A DNA stretch of 64,000 nt from Rhodococcus yunnanensis NBRC 103083 (lineage in GTDB: Bacteria; Actinomycetota; Actinomycetes; Mycobacteriales; Mycobacteriaceae): contig NZ_BCXH01000009.1 of NCBI RefSeq assembly GCF_001895005.1, positions 62,001 through 126,000 on the forward strand, written 5' to 3'. Of this stretch, positions 62,664-64,000 are shown piece after piece (within the stretch, counting starts at the first letter, position 1; every line of letters starts with the position of its first letter). The notes below the pieces were generated by a model. That model worked only from the letters and a program-made list of their open reading frames with translations, had not been told where the DNA came from and ran no database searches. A program made the translations under genes and the position numbers.

Positions 62664-64000
62664 TCAGACGCTGGCGTACGCGATGCCGAGCAGCTCTGCT
62701 GCGGCCTTGATGTCCTTGGCGCGGTGTCCGGTACACAGCGCCCAGTGGTGTCCGGTGCCGGTGGCACTCCATTCGTCGGTCCACTCTCCCGGGTCGCGGC
62801 CGAAATCCACCCGCGAGGTGGTGTTGCCGATCTGCAACAGCGGTCCCGGTACGACGGTTCCCTCGGACGTGATGAAGACGAAGGACCCGTCGCGATTCTG
62901 GCCGACGGAGAACGTCGTCACCGGGCCGGACCGGACGTCGAACTCGACGCTGACGCCGTACCCACGTTTGCCGTGGTAGACGCCAAGCCCACGCAGCAAC
63001 GGAGTGCCCGACGACACCTGCAGGTGCGCGGGTCCGTCGTGTCCCATCTCCACGACGCCGTCCCGGAAGTTCAATGCCTGCAGTTCGGTGAACGATCCCC
63101 CGGCGCCGAGTCGATCGGCGACGAGCATCGCCACCGCCGTTCGGACGTCGTACTCGCCTGCGAGCGGAACCCCACGAGCGGTGAGCAGCGATGCTCCGAG
63201 GATCATTCCAGCACCGAGCCTCTCGTGCAGCTCACCGCCCAGACCTCGGTGGTAGTAGGCCATGGCGTCGAGCCCGAAATCCTCGACCACCGCGTCGAGT
63301 CCCACCGACACCCGAGCTCCCCACGCCAGGTCGTTCTCGTCCACCGAGTCGTCGATCGTGAAGACGCTGCGGGCCAGCCCCAGACGTTCCTGGACCTGAG
63401 CATCCGACACGGCCTCGACCCGCACTCGGAGGTCGTCGAACTCGAGAACCTCGACGTGCGAGCCCAACTGCGCCGACAGCAGCGTCATGTCGGTCGAGAT
63501 GTCCAGCATCCCGGGGTACAGGTGTCCCATCAACCCGAGCCTGGAATGCCGCAGGGCTGCGCGCGCCGACGCGGCACCCACCCACGCGTCGATCCGTGAC
63601 CAGGCGTTCTCGTCGTGCAAGTAGCCGGACACGGAACGGAAGTCGATTCCGCTGCGACGGAAGACGTTGGCCACCTCGGGCAGCGGGCACTGACCGCAGT
63701 ACGCGAGCCATTCCCCGGTCCCGGTGTTCGCGTGGTCCATCGCCTCGGTCGGCTGCAGGTCGATCAACAGGACCGGTGCGTCGACGCGTTGGGCGATGGG
63801 CAGAACCATCGACGAGGTCAGATACGTCGTCAGGAAGACCACGACGAGATCGCAGTCGGCGAGGCGCAGCCTCTCGGCGGCCGCAGCAGATTCGATCGCA
63901 TCCGACACGAACCCTGCATCGACGACGATGCAGTCCTGCTTCTCGAAACGTTCGGTGACATACCGAGCCGACTCCTGCAACGTACTCAGGAGTCCGGGGA
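62664..64000 (-). CDS. Sugar isomerase (fucose/arabinose isomerase family), 5' end outside window
   Basis: About 445 codons are visible. The frame is open to the right edge (residues PGLLSTL precede the apparent TTG start at 63980), so the N-terminus is missing. The sequence contains CGQCPLPEVANVFRRSGI, GLMGHLYPGMLDI and VVPGPLLQIGNTTSRVDF, features of the L-fucose/L-arabinose isomerase superfamily. With rhamnulokinase and the aldolase it probably supplies the isomerase step of a deoxysugar pathway. It does not look like the classical RhaA. Confidence 0.85.
   Translation of the reverse strand, partial: PGLLSTLQESARYVTERFEKQDCIVVDAGFVSDAIESAAAAERLRLADCDLVVVFLTTYLTSSMVLPIAQRVDAPVLLIDLQPTEAMDHANTGTGEWLAYCGQCPLPEVANVFRRSGIDFRSVSGYLHDENAWSRIDAWVGAASARAALRHSRLGLMGHLYPGMLDISTDMTLLSAQLGSHVEVLEFDDLRVRVEAVSDAQVQERLGLARSVFTIDDSVDENDLAWGARVSVGLDAVVEDFGLDAMAYYHRGLGGELHERLGAGMILGASLLTARGVPLAGEYDVRTAVAMLVADRLGAGGSFTELQALNFRDGVVEMGHDGPAHLQVSSGTPLLRGLGVYHGKRGYGVSVEFDVRSGPVTTFSVGQNRDGSFVFITSEGTVVPGPLLQIGNTTSRVDFGRDPGEWTDEWSATGTGHHWALCTGHRAKDIKAAAELLGIAYASV

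Overview
The window looks like chromosomal DNA of a Rhodococcus-type actinobacterium. GC is high, genes sit in long chains with ATGA/GTGA overlaps, GTG and TTG starts are common, and the gene families are typical of Rhodococcus, Mycobacterium and Streptomyces. The genus is inferred from protein style only. I found no transposase, integrase, rRNA, tRNA or CRISPR array.

Layout. (1) 1-1.6 kb: the start of an AMP-binding acyl-CoA synthetase gene, divergent from a hemerythrin-like gene. (2) 1.6-15.8 kb: a complete [NiFe]-hydrogenase locus of the actinobacterial high-affinity type (group 1h). It carries hypA and hypB, both structural subunits, a NifU/Rieske fusion, four proteins of unknown function, a maturation protease, and hypC, hypF, a second hypC, hypD, hypE and a DUF6390 gene. 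Its likely job is scavenging H2 under starvation. One accessory gene (DUF5947) carries a cysteine-rich tandem-repeat insertion. (3) 15.8-23.7 kb: a polyol ABC transporter and SorC-type regulator, divergent from two polyol dehydrogenases. (4) 23.7-43 kb and 45-46.5 kb: a uronate/aldarate catabolic region. Uronate dehydrogenase, aldarate dehydratases, 5-keto-4-deoxyglucarate dehydratase (kdgD) and two ketoglutarate-semialdehyde dehydrogenases together give the oxidative route from uronic acids to 2-oxoglutarate. A sugar ABC importer, IclR and LysR regulators and two hydroxyacid dehydrogenases accompany them. (5) 43.9-45.1 kb: a glyoxalase-fold gene and a decayed ATPase remnant. (6) 46.5-52.4 kb: a five-gene peptide/nickel-type ABC importer, followed by a TauE-like permease. 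(7) 53.1-57.5 kb: a xylulokinase, a TetR regulator, an acyl-CoA dehydrogenase and a 3-hydroxyacyl-CoA dehydrogenase. (8) 57.6-64 kb: a minus-strand run with an SDR, an acyltransferase, rhamnulokinase, a rhamnulose-1-P aldolase/dehydrogenase fusion and a sugar isomerase cut by the window edge.

The most notable regulatory observation is a shared LysR-type box (GAT-N11-ATC, consensus GATGCnGTTnnnGTATCAAy). It lies at a constant distance upstream of TTGGAC-N18/19-TAnnGT promoters in front of four separate transcription units: the galactarate-type dehydratase, gudD, the aldehyde dehydrogenase-kdgD-dehydratase operon, and the hydroxyacid dehydrogenase-USP pair. This predicts one regulon, plausibly run by the LysR gene at 43.1 kb. 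A second candidate operator (TTCACGTACGTGAA) links the ABC ATPase, uronate dehydrogenase and the importer genes.

The most notable structural observation is the in-frame repeat expansion in the hydrogenase accessory gene at 6.75-7.07 kb.
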